Below the pieces are notes generated by a model. The model searched no databases and was not told where the DNA came from. It was given only the letters and a program-made list of their open reading frames with translations. This document shows positions 11,842 through 22,679 of a stretch of 64,000 nt of DNA, piece after piece (the first letter of the stretch is position 1; each line of letters opens with the position of its first letter). This DNA comes from Desarmillaria ectypa (taxonomy: Eukaryota > Basidiomycota > Agaricomycetes > Agaricales > Physalacriaceae): the NCBI GenBank assembly GCA_030407005.1, contig JAUDYN010000001.1, positions 868,001 through 932,000 of the forward strand, read 5' to 3'. A program made the translations under genes and the position numbers.

Positions 11842-13241
11842 TCAAGCGCATGAATCACTATGACTGACATTCATCCGAGTGATTTCAAAATCATCCCTGA
11901 ATATCTCTCTAGCTATCGTGACCATTGGCGCCCGTTCTTGCATCCCATCCCTTCGCCGCGTGCCTTCTGTTGATTGGCAATCAGTATCCCGTAAGATAGT
12001 CGTCGGGATGCTCATTTCGGTTGAAGACGTATAAGTATCTCGTCCACCTATAATTCGGATTCGCGAATTCAGCACCATGTAAACAGTATTAGCATACAGA
12101 TTGGGCATGAGCATGGCGGGTGTCGTGTAGAAAATACGTCCAGGGAAGGCAAAAAAGAGGATGAGGTTAAGCAGAGCGACAATAGCTAAACATAAACGGT
12201 GTTACTCTTGCGACGACGACAGATAATGCGGAGTAAATAGTACCTGTCACAGATCCCGTTTCAATAGTGAGACGAATCAACTTGATGACAAGCAAATGAG
12301 TCCGACGAAAGCCAGTATCGTTGCGCATAAGCTACCAAACAGAATCAACATCATTGAATATAGCTGAAAGAGAAAGTGCTCACATAGTAAGTCATACAGC
12401 TAGCGATGACAATATCACACAGGGCAGAGGATCCGCACCAAATCTACACATGGGTCAGCAGGATGAACACGGGACGCCTAGTCAGTTACATACCCCGAGG
12501 GCGATGGACGTCTTCCTGTTATTGAGTTTAGTGAGGTTGCCTGCTTGAAAACAATAGACGCCTGTGATTATAGCTGCCACAGAACTGGTCAAAGATACCT
12601 GTAAATAGATCAACTAGACTGTCACGGAGAAAGAACACGGCAACGAACACAGGTGACGAACATGGGGACGATTCGTGACTTTGACAATATGAAGATCCGG
12701 TACGCATAGAAGACCTGCCCGACACAAGCAGCTATACTCACGATAAGTAACAGACAATGGGTAGCAAACGCTGTGCGCACCAACAGCACTCATGACGGGG
12801 ACAGTGAGCCAATCAAAATGCATGCCAAGGAGGGCTTCCATATCACCGAAGCCGTACCCGAACGTTGCAAAGGCGTCGTGAGTGACTAGTATCGTCTGAA
12901 CAACCTCGACAACATAGATGCCATAGACAAGACATTTTGTAAATTGTCTGTCATTCGGAAATGCCAGATAGTACAGATCTAATGAGAATGCATTAGGAAC
13001 AATTTACTACTGAGAATGAGCGACGCACATAGCTGCACAGAAAGAGTCCCGAAGAGTCCCCAGTGCAAGAGACCTGCAAAAATCTGAATTGCCGTGTCAG
13101 GGATCGAATTTCCTAAACGGAAGGAAAAAACGAACCACAGGTCCGGACCTGAATTAAGATGGTTCAGTACATACCATTGCTCGAATCCACGATGATGACT
13201 CACAGTCTTACCACGGGATAACCTGCAGGTACGGGTTGCAT
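11842..13241 (-). CDS. DUF6534-type seven-helix membrane protein, copy 2
   Basis: This is a paralogue of the gene at 6689-8260 with the same exon plan. It starts MQPVPAG (ATG 13241), splices with the same GTTATC donor to PDLWFVFSFRLGNSIPDTAIQ, and keeps all later blocks (LYYLAFPNDRQFTKCLVYG, GMHFDWLTVPVMSAV, GQVFYAYRIFILSKS, LNNRKTSIALG, RLTIETGSVTA, PNLYANTVYMVLNSRIR). The hand-spliced product is about 338 residues with about seven hydrophobic helices and a Ser/Thr-rich tail ending NVSHSDSCA. All introns restore the frame, so it looks functional. Intron sequences are also alike between the two copies, which points to a fairly recent segmental duplication. Function of the family is unknown; a membrane receptor-like role is only a guess. 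Confidence 0.82.
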
Positions 13242-13519
13242 GTTGTATCTGAAGAGGTTCTACCGGTCTCAAAGGGAAAGAAACTGTACATATATTTCTG
13301 ACAATCATCGTGAGAGACTTGAAAGAAGGTATACGTACGTATACACGAGACTGGTCAGCATCGCACCGTGCAGTGCAATGACCCATGAAACTATTTACCA
13401 TGGTTCCGATCCACCGGCCGAGAAGAAATCTTCGACTCAAGTTCTTCTAGCTCCGGGTTGATATTGAAAACGGGTCCTGAAAGATTGAAGGTTGCCCGGG
13501 CATAAACTGTGAGAAGAAG

Positions 13520-14160
13520 GAGGAATATCAGGGGATTTATTACTCGCCATGCTACGCAGCTGTTGAACTACTCCATAGACAAGGTCGACGCGGCACCAGG
13601 ATCGTAGTACAAGTAGCCAGAGAAGATCGTCAGGGAACCCCGTGCACTGCTATTTTGGGAAGCTGGTCCAGCCCTTTCGAGCTAGGCTTCACTTCTCGGT
13701 CCCTTCTATTTTTTGAGTTGCTCAACTTAGGTACTCAAAGTGGTTCAGAGCTCTGAATATCTGATATATGTGAGGCTGATCTATCAGATACACATTCACC
13801 CACTTGTCGTCCACTGACTTTTAATTTTTTCTGGTCACTAACATTCTACAATGTAAATATGGCGGCCACATGCCGATGCGAGCTGCGAGGAACTTGCTAT
13901 CACGTTTATAATGCGACGACCGCCTTTCACGGACCACCGGTAAGCAAGGCTTCAAGGTGAAAGGCTTTCTTGTGTTCTGGTCTTGTATGACTTACAGGTC
14001 ATCCAGTGAAGTTCCCGCCCTTAGAATCGAGACTTGGTTCCGTGAATAGTAAACTTCGGCAGCATCGAATGTAAATAGTAGCAAAACAAGAAACTGCTCT
14101 GTCCCCGAAACTTTTGCGATATCAAGTTCATGATCGTAGTAGCCAGTCCTGTGGTAGCGC
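13520..14160. other. Intergenic remnant sequence
   Basis: No supported gene. The stretch is moderately AT-rich around 13.73-13.86 kb. It separates the second DUF6534 copy from another kinase remnant. Confidence 0.3.
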
Positions 14161-14165
14161 CGTGA

Positions 14166-14377
14166 ATGAGTTCGGAAGCCTCATCAGAGCAATCGACCCT
14201 ATATACAGAGAAGCTTTCGTCCTCCTTGCAGCATATCGGGATGGTCGCGCGTTGCGTGTTCCCCTTGGGCGTCTTGCATAGTGATCTTGTACCACGGGAC
14301 GTAGCGCAAACCGCTGGGGGATTCAAATTCTTCGATTCTGGACGATCGGAACTGCACCATTGTCGGCCTAAGTAGTG
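14166..14377 (+). pseudogene. Kinase catalytic-loop remnant
   Basis: This fragment is closely related to 11.23-11.38 kb. The two share the block GGFKFFDxxRSELHxC and much of the surrounding nucleotide sequence. The catalytic loop reads HSDLVPRD (His codon 14277), with Asp replacing the usual Asn, and the DFG motif reads DSG (14334-14342). It stops shortly after at a TAG, and neither N- nor C-terminal kinase lobes are recognisable nearby. It is a dead partial duplicate. Confidence 0.65.
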
Positions 14378-14615
14378 CGATGATTTACAAAGTCTGCCAG
14401 GTTTACGTTAAAGTTATTATCTACAGGCTGCAAAGCTAGAGTTTGAGGCGAGAGATGGTAAACCATGCTTCTAAGAGGATTTTGCTGATGGTCGCTGACG
14501 ACTCAGACATGAATATCCCCTCATCCACACCCAAGCTTTCGAGATGACAGCCTGATCAACGAAGAAAGAGAGTAATAGAGGTGATGAAGTTGCGCTATAA
14601 CCACCGGCACCCGGA

Positions 14616-15360
14616 TTGACATCGGCGACGGAGCATCGTGGATTCCAGTACATTAATTGGGGAGCCATTACACAAGGTGGCTACAACACAGTAAGTGCAT
14701 CCATATTATTAACAGAGCGGTTACATAAATTAATGACATATTCCAAGGTACTTGTTCTATTGTTCGAGGACGGACAAGAACTTATTGCTCGCTTGAGTGC
14801 CAGCCATTCCAGCCAAGATGACGGTGTGCCCGACGAAATGCTAGCATACTGTATGAAGTCTGAGGTGAGTCCTTCGGTTACAACTCGTTGTCGCTAGCTT
14901 GATATCTCTCCAGGTAGTCACTATGCGATATATCGAAGCACGTACTTCTATTCCTGTTCCACGCGTCCATCTAGCCGGATTGAACTGGACCAACGCTGTG
15001 GGGACGCGTTTTATGCTCATGGACAGGGTAAACCAGTTGAATTTGCTATCTCCTGGCATGCTCTTATATACGCCCCGTGTGGATCGTTGGCTCTTCCCTA
15101 GGCAAAGTTAGGAATAATTTACAGCCCGAGGGCTGCGAGAAGGTCGTTCCTCAATGGCCAGTTTTCAAGCTGAGCTGCTCAAGCTAGAGTTTCCTGTCAT
15201 TGGGTCGACGACGCCAAGAAGTGGCTCTCTCTATTGGCTGAAGGTATCGACGGTCGGCAAGATGACATTTTGGATCCCCCAGACAACCTCTTATACCGCG
15301 TTTTCGCCGCATCTATGGAACCGTTTCTTGCATACTGTCGACTACGGTCATTAGCTACTC
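14616..15360 (+). pseudogene. APH-type phosphotransferase (kinase-fold) gene fragment
   Basis: The pieces match the fungal phosphotransferase-enzyme (APH) family. The N-lobe segment has a glycine-containing ITQGGYNTV, then LLFEDGQELIARL, the beta3 region, although the usual Lys appears as Glu-Leu-Ile-Ala. A clean 49-base intron (14865-14913, GTGAGT...CTCCAG) leads to MRYIEARTSIPVPRVHLAG and GTRFMLMDRVNQ. A stop near 15109 interrupts it. A further matching piece, MASFQAELLKLEFPVIGS, follows at 15154 in another frame, ending near 15352. The C-lobe with the Asp catalytic loop is not recognisable. It is most likely a truncated and frameshifted pseudogene at the end of the duplicated block. Confidence 0.65.
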
Positions 15361-15499
15361 TCAAAGCGAGAGACACTGGAAAGATTGTTCTTGAATTGGC
15401 ATGAGGCGGTGTGCGCGAAAGGACATTGCGACGATATAAAGTCATACGTCTGACAGGTGACATATTCGAGGAGGGCACCTCCGGGTCATATATAGACGA

Positions 15500-16314
15500 C
15501 ACACGATGGAGGACTAGATCTGAAAATAGCTGTCCTTAATAGTTGTCACTCCGTTGAGAAGTTGCTGCTCACAAACCCAAAGCGCGCCGTAAACCTATTT
15601 AGAGGTATTTCTCTCCAAAATCTTGAGCATACTCGACTTTGAGGTGATGAAGTCGTTGGCCCAGAGAGAGCGACTATGAGTACCGTATCAAGAAATAACG
15701 TCTCAATCTGCCTTAAAGACTCGATTCCTAAATTGGGAGACAGCTTGCTGTAGAGGTAGCGGTTCGTAGATACTGACGCAGATATTTAGATGAGAATGGT
15801 AGAGGGATAAGATATTCACCGAACCAGGTTTTCCTCATTCTGCGCCTTGACCTTTATACACAAGCGTTTGCAGGCCGAGATCTGTGTTATCTTTGGTAGA
15901 TTATGTCGGATTTGTTGTTTCTTTGAGCCTACATGACCCTGTCCTCTGCTGGGCGTTTCTCTATGTGCGTGGACGACGAATTCATGCCGCCTTTGTTGCG
16001 AGAGACGACATCGTACAACCCTTTGTAATCAAGGTAACTATTGAGCACTAGACAATCTTGAAATAGAATCACACTCACCAGGCTATCCAATTCGTCGTAT
16101 ACAGTGCCTCAAGAAAGGAATTTTACAGCTGGGCAAGACCTGCAGCAACGACGCATGCCTTGAGGATGATACCATGCCAGTAATTCTTGACGAGCCAACG
16201 AAGCCTTTGCGAAAATCATGATGATGATAGTAAGAAGTCAAGAGCATGGTGACAGCAATAGCTGCGGATGGCTAACGACTTCTTTCCCTTCCACCACCAC
16301 CACGGGTCAAGATA
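15500..16314. other. Intergenic region upstream of the mannosyltransferase
   Basis: No coding potential is convincing here. The 100 bases before 16315 are pyrimidine-rich with a CCACCACCACCACGG run, as expected of a fungal 5' leader, and no clear TATA box is present. Confidence 0.4.
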
Positions 16315-17962
16315 ATGTCCCGTCTAGCTCGATACACTATCCTTATCTTAGCGGTCGTTGTATGCGCTTTCAACGTCTTCTGTAAGCTCGTCGCTGATAT
16401 TCTCAAGGTAGGCGTTCACTACACACTGTCTTCCATCCACGACGAGTACGGCCGAGCTACTGCTTTCTCCAATATTGCCTCAAAATTCCGAGGCGGCGAC
16501 GAGTCAACGCCTGACTCCTACACTCCACGACCAAATCCAAACCCAGAATCGCCACCGTCGGGGCCACGGCTAGCCAATGCGACATTCGTAATGCTTGCGA
16601 GGAACTCTGACCTTGACGGTGCTATGCGGGCTGTTCGTGCAGTCGAAGACCGGTTCAACACGCGCCATGGATACCCGTATGTCTTTTTGAACGACGTTGA
16701 GTTTTCGAGCGAGTTCAAGAGGTAACCCCAGCTTGCCTGGTTTGCTTCTCGTCTAACTGGTTTGGTCAGACGGATGTCTGTACTGACGGGATTCAATGCA
16801 GTTTTTGGTGTCATACCAAGCGACCATTGGAATCAGCCCGATTGGATAGACGAGGACAAGGCAACGGAGGCTAGGAAATCTATGGTAGCAGCAAACGTTA
16901 AATATGGAGGTACGCACACGGTATCTATCTAGCGCCATTGCCTTACGGAAGCCGCAGCTAGCGTTCCGTATGCTCATTTTATTTAGCACAATTTTCTGAT
17001 CTTACAAATCGAAAGCTATCGAAATATGTGTCGATTCAACTCTGGAGTGCGGCTCTTTCATTCGTCATCTTGATGTCCGGTCTGATCTATGAATTGTAGT
17101 TCTTCTTTAAACATCCTCTGTTGCAAAAGTACCGTTGGTACTGGCGTATTGAGTGCGTATTCTATTCTTATTGAAATTCTCGTCTTACATACCTAGGCCG
17201 AATGTTCAATTCCACTGCAATATCTTGAATGATCCTTTCTTATTCCTTGAAGAAAACAATAAAGTATATGGCTTTACTATCACCGTATACGAGATCGCTG
17301 CGTCCATACGGTCACTATGGGGGCACGTCACAGGTCTGTTGCTCTTTCTATGGGTCTCTGTTTCCTTGACTGTGGTAACTACTGTAGACTTCATCGCTCA
17401 ACACCCTGAGCATATCGCAGAAGATAATTCTATGGGCTTCCTTTCAGGAAATCGTGGCAAGACATATAACACTTGTCATTGTCAGTCTGGTCATTTCCTC
17501 TCACGTACCGTCTAATGAACTATCCAAGTTTGGAGTAATTTCGAGATAGCCGACATGGAATTTTGGCGCGGACCTGCTTACACTGACTTTTTCGTGCACC
17601 TGGACAGGACAGGCGGTTTCTATTACGAAGTTCGTCCTTCCCTACACCCCGGTTGTCTGAAATCTTAAGATCCCTATTAAAAGCGCTGGGGCGACGCGCC
17701 TGTTCACAGTATTGCGGCTTCACTCTTCCTCCGAAAGGATCAGATACATTTCTTTGAAGAGATCGGATACCAGCATGATGACTGGAGCCACTGTCCGATT
17801 CCAGAGGATCTATGGATCAAAGGCCGGTGCTCGTGCGACCAGAAACATAGTTTTGGTACGCTGATATTTCCGTTGGTTGCAATTGCAGGTTTGATGTTCT
17901 TTGCAGACTATGATGGGAGTTCGTGTAAGAGAAAGTGGGACCGATTTATGAATGGCTCGTAA
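16315..17962 (+). CDS. Alpha-1,2-mannosyltransferase, GT15 (Kre2/Mnt1 family)
   Basis: This is a Golgi type II membrane enzyme that transfers mannose from GDP-mannose to O- and N-linked glycans. A short cytoplasmic start and one hydrophobic anchor (about residues 6-25) are followed by a Pro-rich stem and the catalytic domain. Family blocks include ATFVMLARNSDLDGAMRAV, NDVEFSSEFKR, SYRNMCRFNSG, FFKHPLLQKYRWYWRIEP, EDNSMGFLSGNRGKTYNTCHF, FYYE-RWGDAPVHSIA and DDWSHCPIPEDLW. Exons: 16315-16721, 16770-16909, then one ending 17046, 17100-17152, 17197-17333, 17388-17480, 17529-17629, 17684-17855, 17907-17962. The junction into the third exon does not splice in frame with a simple GT-AG choice (see findings). 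The block usually reading CDxxYDPF is CNILNDPF here. Otherwise the gene looks intact. Confidence 0.9.
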
Positions 17963-18528
17963 TGCAATGTATGACTATAATTTATTCTACGCTACTTTCT
18001 GTTGTTATTTTATTCCGTCTTTTCATCAGTCTGCTCGTGTTAACAGTTACATCAACAACTTTTAGGTCCTTTCGTCCGAAACCCTTTTACGACCCACAGC
18101 GCGGATGACTGTTGTCTTCGCCGTGAGCCGATGGACTGACACGTTGTAATGTTGCTACGAAGGCTGCTCATCAGAATACCTAGTCTGTGCCGCCCTGAGT
18201 TTTCTCATGAAATTTGACCAGGAGCGGCCTCTTTCATGGTGAGTTTCAAGATTAGCGCTAGAAGCTTCCATGATCCTCAAATCTGCATCACGTTCTCCCG
18301 ACACGTCCTCTTAGCCGCTCCTTTGGCGAGTCTCCAATATCAATCCCATCAGACTCCACGGTAGCATCACTATTTTGTTTGCGGATCCGCAGAAGAATAT
18401 TTGTCGCGGTTTCTCTAAATCTTTCTGTGATATTGACTTTGCCGTATACACGGATGAAACGATTCAGCGACCATTAGACGACTTTCTTCCAACCCTTGGA
18501 TGCAGGGCGCCTAAAATCCTCTGTGGGG

Positions 18529-18536
18529 TATAAAAA
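18529..18536 (+). promoter_or_regulatory. TATA box (TATAAAAA)
   Basis: A consensus TATA element sits 106 bases before the start codon of the small secreted protein. It is followed by a CT/CA-rich leader typical of highly expressed fungal genes. Confidence 0.7.
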
Positions 18537-18634
18537 GGCCTTTCTTAGCTGAGTTTCTTCCCCATCCCCACTCTTCCTGGATCTACACACTGTTTAACAT
18601 CCCACTAAACTCACACTCGCTCATCTCATCAGCA

Positions 18635-19330
18635 ATGATTGCTTCGCGTCTTGCATCCGTTCTCTTTTTCCTCGCAGCTCTCACCGCACTCGTTGTGGCT
18701 GCGCCTCCCCCCGCCAAACGCCAAGTGTCCTCCATCTTCGGCGTCCTTACGACGCTCCAGTCTGAATTGAGCACCATCTTACCTCAGATTGGTCGGTTAT
18801 TTCGTCTCTGCCCGTTCTGATCTTTGTATTCACCTTCCGAACTTCAGACACCCTCGTCTCTTCTGTTACCGCTAGCGACGTCACCGTCACTCCTCTGATT
18901 GAAGACGTCGTCTCTGCTCTCGACAACGCCACGTCCTCGCTTCCCGGCCTGACGCTGGGCGGGACACAGGCAGAGATTTCCAGCGCTGTTACTGAAACTG
19001 TTACTGTAGGCCTTCCGCGCTATTAACGTATCAACGATTCTCAAGAAATCATTTTAGGACATTGCCCAGACTCTTGATGGCCTTCTCAGCGTCGCTGACA
19101 ATATCCCTTCGCTCGGAGGACTCCTCTCTAGCGTTGACTCCTCGTTGAGCCAGGTTGTCAGTGGAACGGCGACTAAAGCCTCTGGCATACTCAGTCTCAT
19201 CACTGGCCTGTACGTTCGCCTTTTGAGTTCATCATTTTATGACACTTAACACGATGTTTTCAGGCTCGGTGTTAGTTCTCTTCTGAAGTCCCTCGGTTTG
19301 GATAGTACATTGGGTTCCCTGGGATTATAA
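18635..19330 (+). CDS. Small secreted protein with propeptide-like Lys-Arg site
   Basis: Four exons (18635-18791, 18848-19005, 19058-19209, 19264-19330) join without frame errors into a 177-residue protein. A clear signal peptide (MIASRLASVLFFLAALTALVVAA) is written here only by its positions 1-22 and ends AAPPPAKR. The Lys-Arg pair at about residues 27-28 is a likely Kex2 cleavage site. The mature part is low in charge, rich in Ser, Thr, Leu, Val and Gly, lacks Cys, and consists of amphipathic repeats ending in GLDSTLGSLGL. It resembles the abundant small cell-wall or surface proteins of mushrooms, but I cannot name a family; it is not a hydrophobin because the eight Cys are missing. A strong TATA box suggests high expression. 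Confidence 0.85.
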
Positions 19331-20142
19331 GCTGTTCAATGATGTGTATGGATACCCCCCTCCTCAACCTTCGAATACTGGTGGTTTGATTAGGTTGTTG
19401 ATCTTGTCGCCTCTGGTATAGTTACTTATCTCGTTCTGTCAAATTTTTGATTATTGGATCCGAACACAGGCTGGGTCAGAGTAACAAAGGGCATAAGTTA
19501 GAAATGGGTTAGCATGAATGCAAGAACGGTACGCTTCCGTCGCTCGATCGCGAAGATTCTAACAAGATGTTCCCATGGCACATGTGAGGGAAACTTGGTC
19601 TATGGCAGATGTCGAGGTAAGGACAGAATACCGGCGAGGAATGACTATCTCTCCACGATTCCGTCAGAGGCGGGTAATCGCTCCTTGCTCCGAGTTAATA
19701 AGGGGACATGTTTGAAGACGGTATGACGCTCTACCACTAGTGGAAGGAATACAGAAAGATACTGGAGGAAGAGCTTGAGACCGTCTCAGAGAATAGGGTG
19801 CATTCACAATACATTTACGGGCATGAACGATGCGTGAGATGTCGGATATTGCACCGCGAGCTGACGATGGAGCTCAAAGTTGCATTGACGATTGACGTCA
19901 AGCAGCCAGGTCAAAGTAATGGGAAAGAGATGTAAATGCATCGGCAGCACGGAAGAACCTGCAGTGCTAGAGTCAAGGGAAAGGAGAAAGAAATTCCAAA
20001 ACTCGATACGTCGTCCTAAGTATGTCCCTTGTCAAATGTAACTGAATAATGCTATATAATGCATCATGCATGCATCGGTCCCGAGTATGGTAAAAGAAAT
20101 GATATCAAGTCTAGTGCGGTCAGTGTCCTGGCTCCCCAATTT
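19331..20142. other. Intergenic, between convergent genes
   Basis: This is the 3' region of the secreted-protein gene and of the reverse-strand phosphatase. Short open frames exist but none has a recognisable domain or splice pattern. Confidence 0.4.
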
Positions 20143-20756
20143 TCATGAAGTAAACCGACGGCCTGGAGGGGGGCGACGCCATAGCCCTTCCCATTCCCGT
20201 AGAGCCTGGACGAATCCAGGGTTTGGCTTTATACACGCGCGCTCGCGTCTCACCAACGAATATGCACTATCATAAGACATACCCCGATTGCGAATTAGGA
20301 ACGCAATGACAATGGATGCACTCCTGGATATACCCTGGAATACACATTTGAAAACCCGGCACCACAATGTAATCTTGGACGAACCTGCTGACAATGAACG
20401 AGAACGTTCTTCCCACCTCGGAGGGCCCTGTCGATATAGTTGCATGCATCTTCAAGGTGGGGCCTGAGATCTGATGAAGTCTGGTCTAAGATATCAATGC
20501 GATAGCAGTTGAAACCATCCTTCTCGGATATTGGGAGCCAGGGTACGTCTAGAACTTGAACGAGATGGGTGATATGGTGGTCTCGAAGGAGGTCTTTCTC
20601 GCACACGGCTGCTAAAGAGCCCAAATACAATGAACCGGTGACCTTTGAGGGATCATTAGGTAGCGGGGTGGGGGCAAGGATCCGGTGCATTGGAGTGCAC
20701 ATGGCCTTCTGGATTTCGAATGGGATGCTGTCGAAACGGATCATCTCTGCACCCAA
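20143..20756 (-). CDS. Dual-specificity protein phosphatase
   Basis: This is a small cytosolic or nuclear protein phosphatase of the DUSP type, removing phosphate from Ser/Thr/Tyr. Two exons (20756-20385 and 20334-20143) are joined by a 50-base intron and give 187 residues, close to the minimal DUSP size. Visible landmarks are the N-terminal strand block VTGSLYLGSLAAV; LRDHHITHLVQVLD; DILDQTSSDLRPHLEDACNYID, read in two parts, holding the general-acid Asp region; and the P-loop HCQQGISRSAS with Cys codon 20391-20393 and Arg codon 20323-20325. The intron splits the P-loop exactly between HCQQ and GISRSAS. The C-terminal AYSLVRRERACIKPNPGFV matches the family. Its substrate is unknown. Confidence 0.9.
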
Positions 20757-21960
20757 ATCGTGAGGGCCTTTGAAACGATGATATTGTGAGTTTCACTGGA
20801 ACAAAAGAGGCAGGAAACGCACGAGTAAGTGAACAATCGGTCTTGATGCTGGTGAAACTATTTAGAGTTATAGAAAAGAGAACAAGAGGCGTATTGGGAC
20901 ATCAAAAAGCAGAGTAATGGGGGAGGCAGAATGGGTGGGGTATAAATATTGTAATGGAGCGGCTGGCGAGTGACGTCACGGATATGTTCGATCAGTCAAG
21001 TCGCGAATCTGCACAGCTTGTCACGACCTGCCTGTGCAAGTCAGACAACGGCCTATGCACCTTGCACTGGGAGTCGGATTTCGAGGCAGTAATCCGGACA
21101 CTGCAGTTAGCAATGAAATACTCGACCGATGAGGCAGAAGTTAGAACGAGTCGTACAAAAGAAACCCCAGGTAGTCGTTTCAAGGATAGCACAAAATCTA
21201 GAGCATCGAAAAGCAGGAATAAATAGTATTTTTTCCGAGCCACTCTCAGTCACCCATGACAAGCAACCTTTCAGTGAAGGCTCGCGTGGTGCGTGTATGG
21301 GGTGACCAAACCTACAACCATCGGCGGAAAGAACCTTGAAGTCGTAATGTAGGCCAGTCAAGTGACTTTTCGCCTAGGCATCGGGCGGTTCCAGCGCTTA
21401 GCCTAGACTCTAAGAGTCTAGAACCTGAAGATGTCGAGGTGCATCAAGGTGAAGGTAGTTTAAGCAGTAAAACCCACACTAAGGTATGTACGGCATTCAG
21501 ATCACTTCTCGTAGCTGACCAATTCACTCCGGTCAAAATGCAAGGGAAACAATTGTAGCACAGATTCCTGCTAGCATGTTAATCTGCCGAATCGGTATCC
21601 AGTGTCTGACGTCTTCTCTTGTCCAACTAGCAGTCGAACCTAAATGGCAACTGCAGTGAGGGAAATACGAGCTGGTGGTGGCCTGGATCCAAGAGGTTGA
21701 CTACACCTCAGGCGACGGGAAATAACCAGATTTTGATGAAGATACTACAGTCCACTGAAAAAATGGAACAGGGTGCGGTCTTGAGCATACTTTGAGAGAT
21801 TTTAATGAAGGTATAGTACATATAGTATTATATTCTGTGGCATGATTGTGGTCTTGTAATAATGGAACATGATGCACACTCAAGTACTCAATGTCGGGAT
21901 TTGGTTCTAGGCATAAACATATCAGGCTTTCCTGAGTGTAGGCTTGCTTGCATTATTAAA
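20757..21960. other. Intergenic region
   Basis: The upstream region of the phosphatase gene contains TATAAATATT at 20941-20950 on the plus strand; its complement reads TATTTATA and could act as the promoter for the reverse gene. No supported genes. The rest (to 21.96 kb) has no recognisable features. Confidence 0.35.
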
Positions 21961-22002
21961 TTTTGGCTCTGGCTTCACTGCTGGGGCCGTTTCCTTTTCA
22001 GG

Positions 22003-22288
22003 ACAGAAAAACGTATTCTGAAAATGTTGTGATGTTTCTTTCCCCTTGAATGCTGCAAAAATGGGATACGAAAAACTAGTTCCATTTGGCGCTCTTTGAG
22101 CATACCAAAAACGGCTTCTTTTCTGTGAATAAAAAGCGGTTTCCTGTGTTTGGGAAATGCCTTTTTCATTCCGTTTTTCTGGCTCTACGGAACATATCTC
22201 ATCTTTCAACTTGTTTTTTTGTGAACTCATTTTTACCATTACAAGTTCAAATGAAATGTCACAACATTTTTAGGTCTCGTTTTTCTGT
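22003..22288. repeat. Inverted repeat carrying a short coding segment on both strands
   Basis: The arms are 22003-22032 and 22259-22288. An exact 11-base match (ACAGAAAAACG against CGTTTTTCTGT) and an exact 12-base match (AAAATGTTGTGA against TCACAACATTTT) are separated by 7 bases in both arms. The arms encode nearly the same peptide in opposite directions: HNIFRIRFSV on the minus strand and HNIFRSRFSV on the plus strand. Similarity continues weakly outward (both continue toward a QQ). It could be a foldback element or two opposed copies of a transposon-derived segment. Confidence 0.6.
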
Positions 22289-22556
22289 GGAGCAAATGTA
22301 CCAGCTCCAGCAGTACTTAAGACTACATGAACAAAATGTGTTAGCTTTACCATTAAATGAAATCCTGACTCATTTTGCTGAGGACCCTCTCCAAAATTTG
22401 GCCATTTCATACCGGGACACGGATCAGAGATATTATAGAGTTTTCAAGGGTCCTAGTAAAAGCTCGAATCAGAATTTATTTCCCCGGTTTTTGTCTGACC
22501 CGAAATGGTGGCATACCAGGATTGAGGTTAAACTGACTTTGGAGTCACTCACCTAG
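22236..22556 (+). CDS. Transposon-like or orphan open reading frame
   Basis: An open frame continues from the inverted repeat to a TAG at 22554-22556. Its last 100 residues are protein-like, rich in Gln, Leu and aromatic residues, including EQMYQLQQYLRLHEQNV and a C-terminal DPKWWHTRIEV. No conserved domain is recognised. The sequence downstream ends with AAAGTAGAAATCAGAAAT (22645-22662), which recurs almost identically at 30719-30736. The origin as a mobile-element remnant is inferred, not shown. Confidence 0.3.
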   Translation, partial: PLQVQMKCHNIFRSRFSVEQMYQLQQYLRLHEQNVLALPLNEILTHFAEDPLQNLAISYRDTDQRYYRVFKGPSKSSNQNLFPRFLSDPKWWHTRIEVKLTLESLT

Positions 22557-22679
22557 TTCGCAGCGGCAATAGAACTTGAAAGGAACAAATTGAACTAGAA
22601 CTACAAGGTATCTGATCATACAATACATATACATTTTGTACAACAAAGTAGAAATCAGAAATCCTCACAGATAGTGCAC

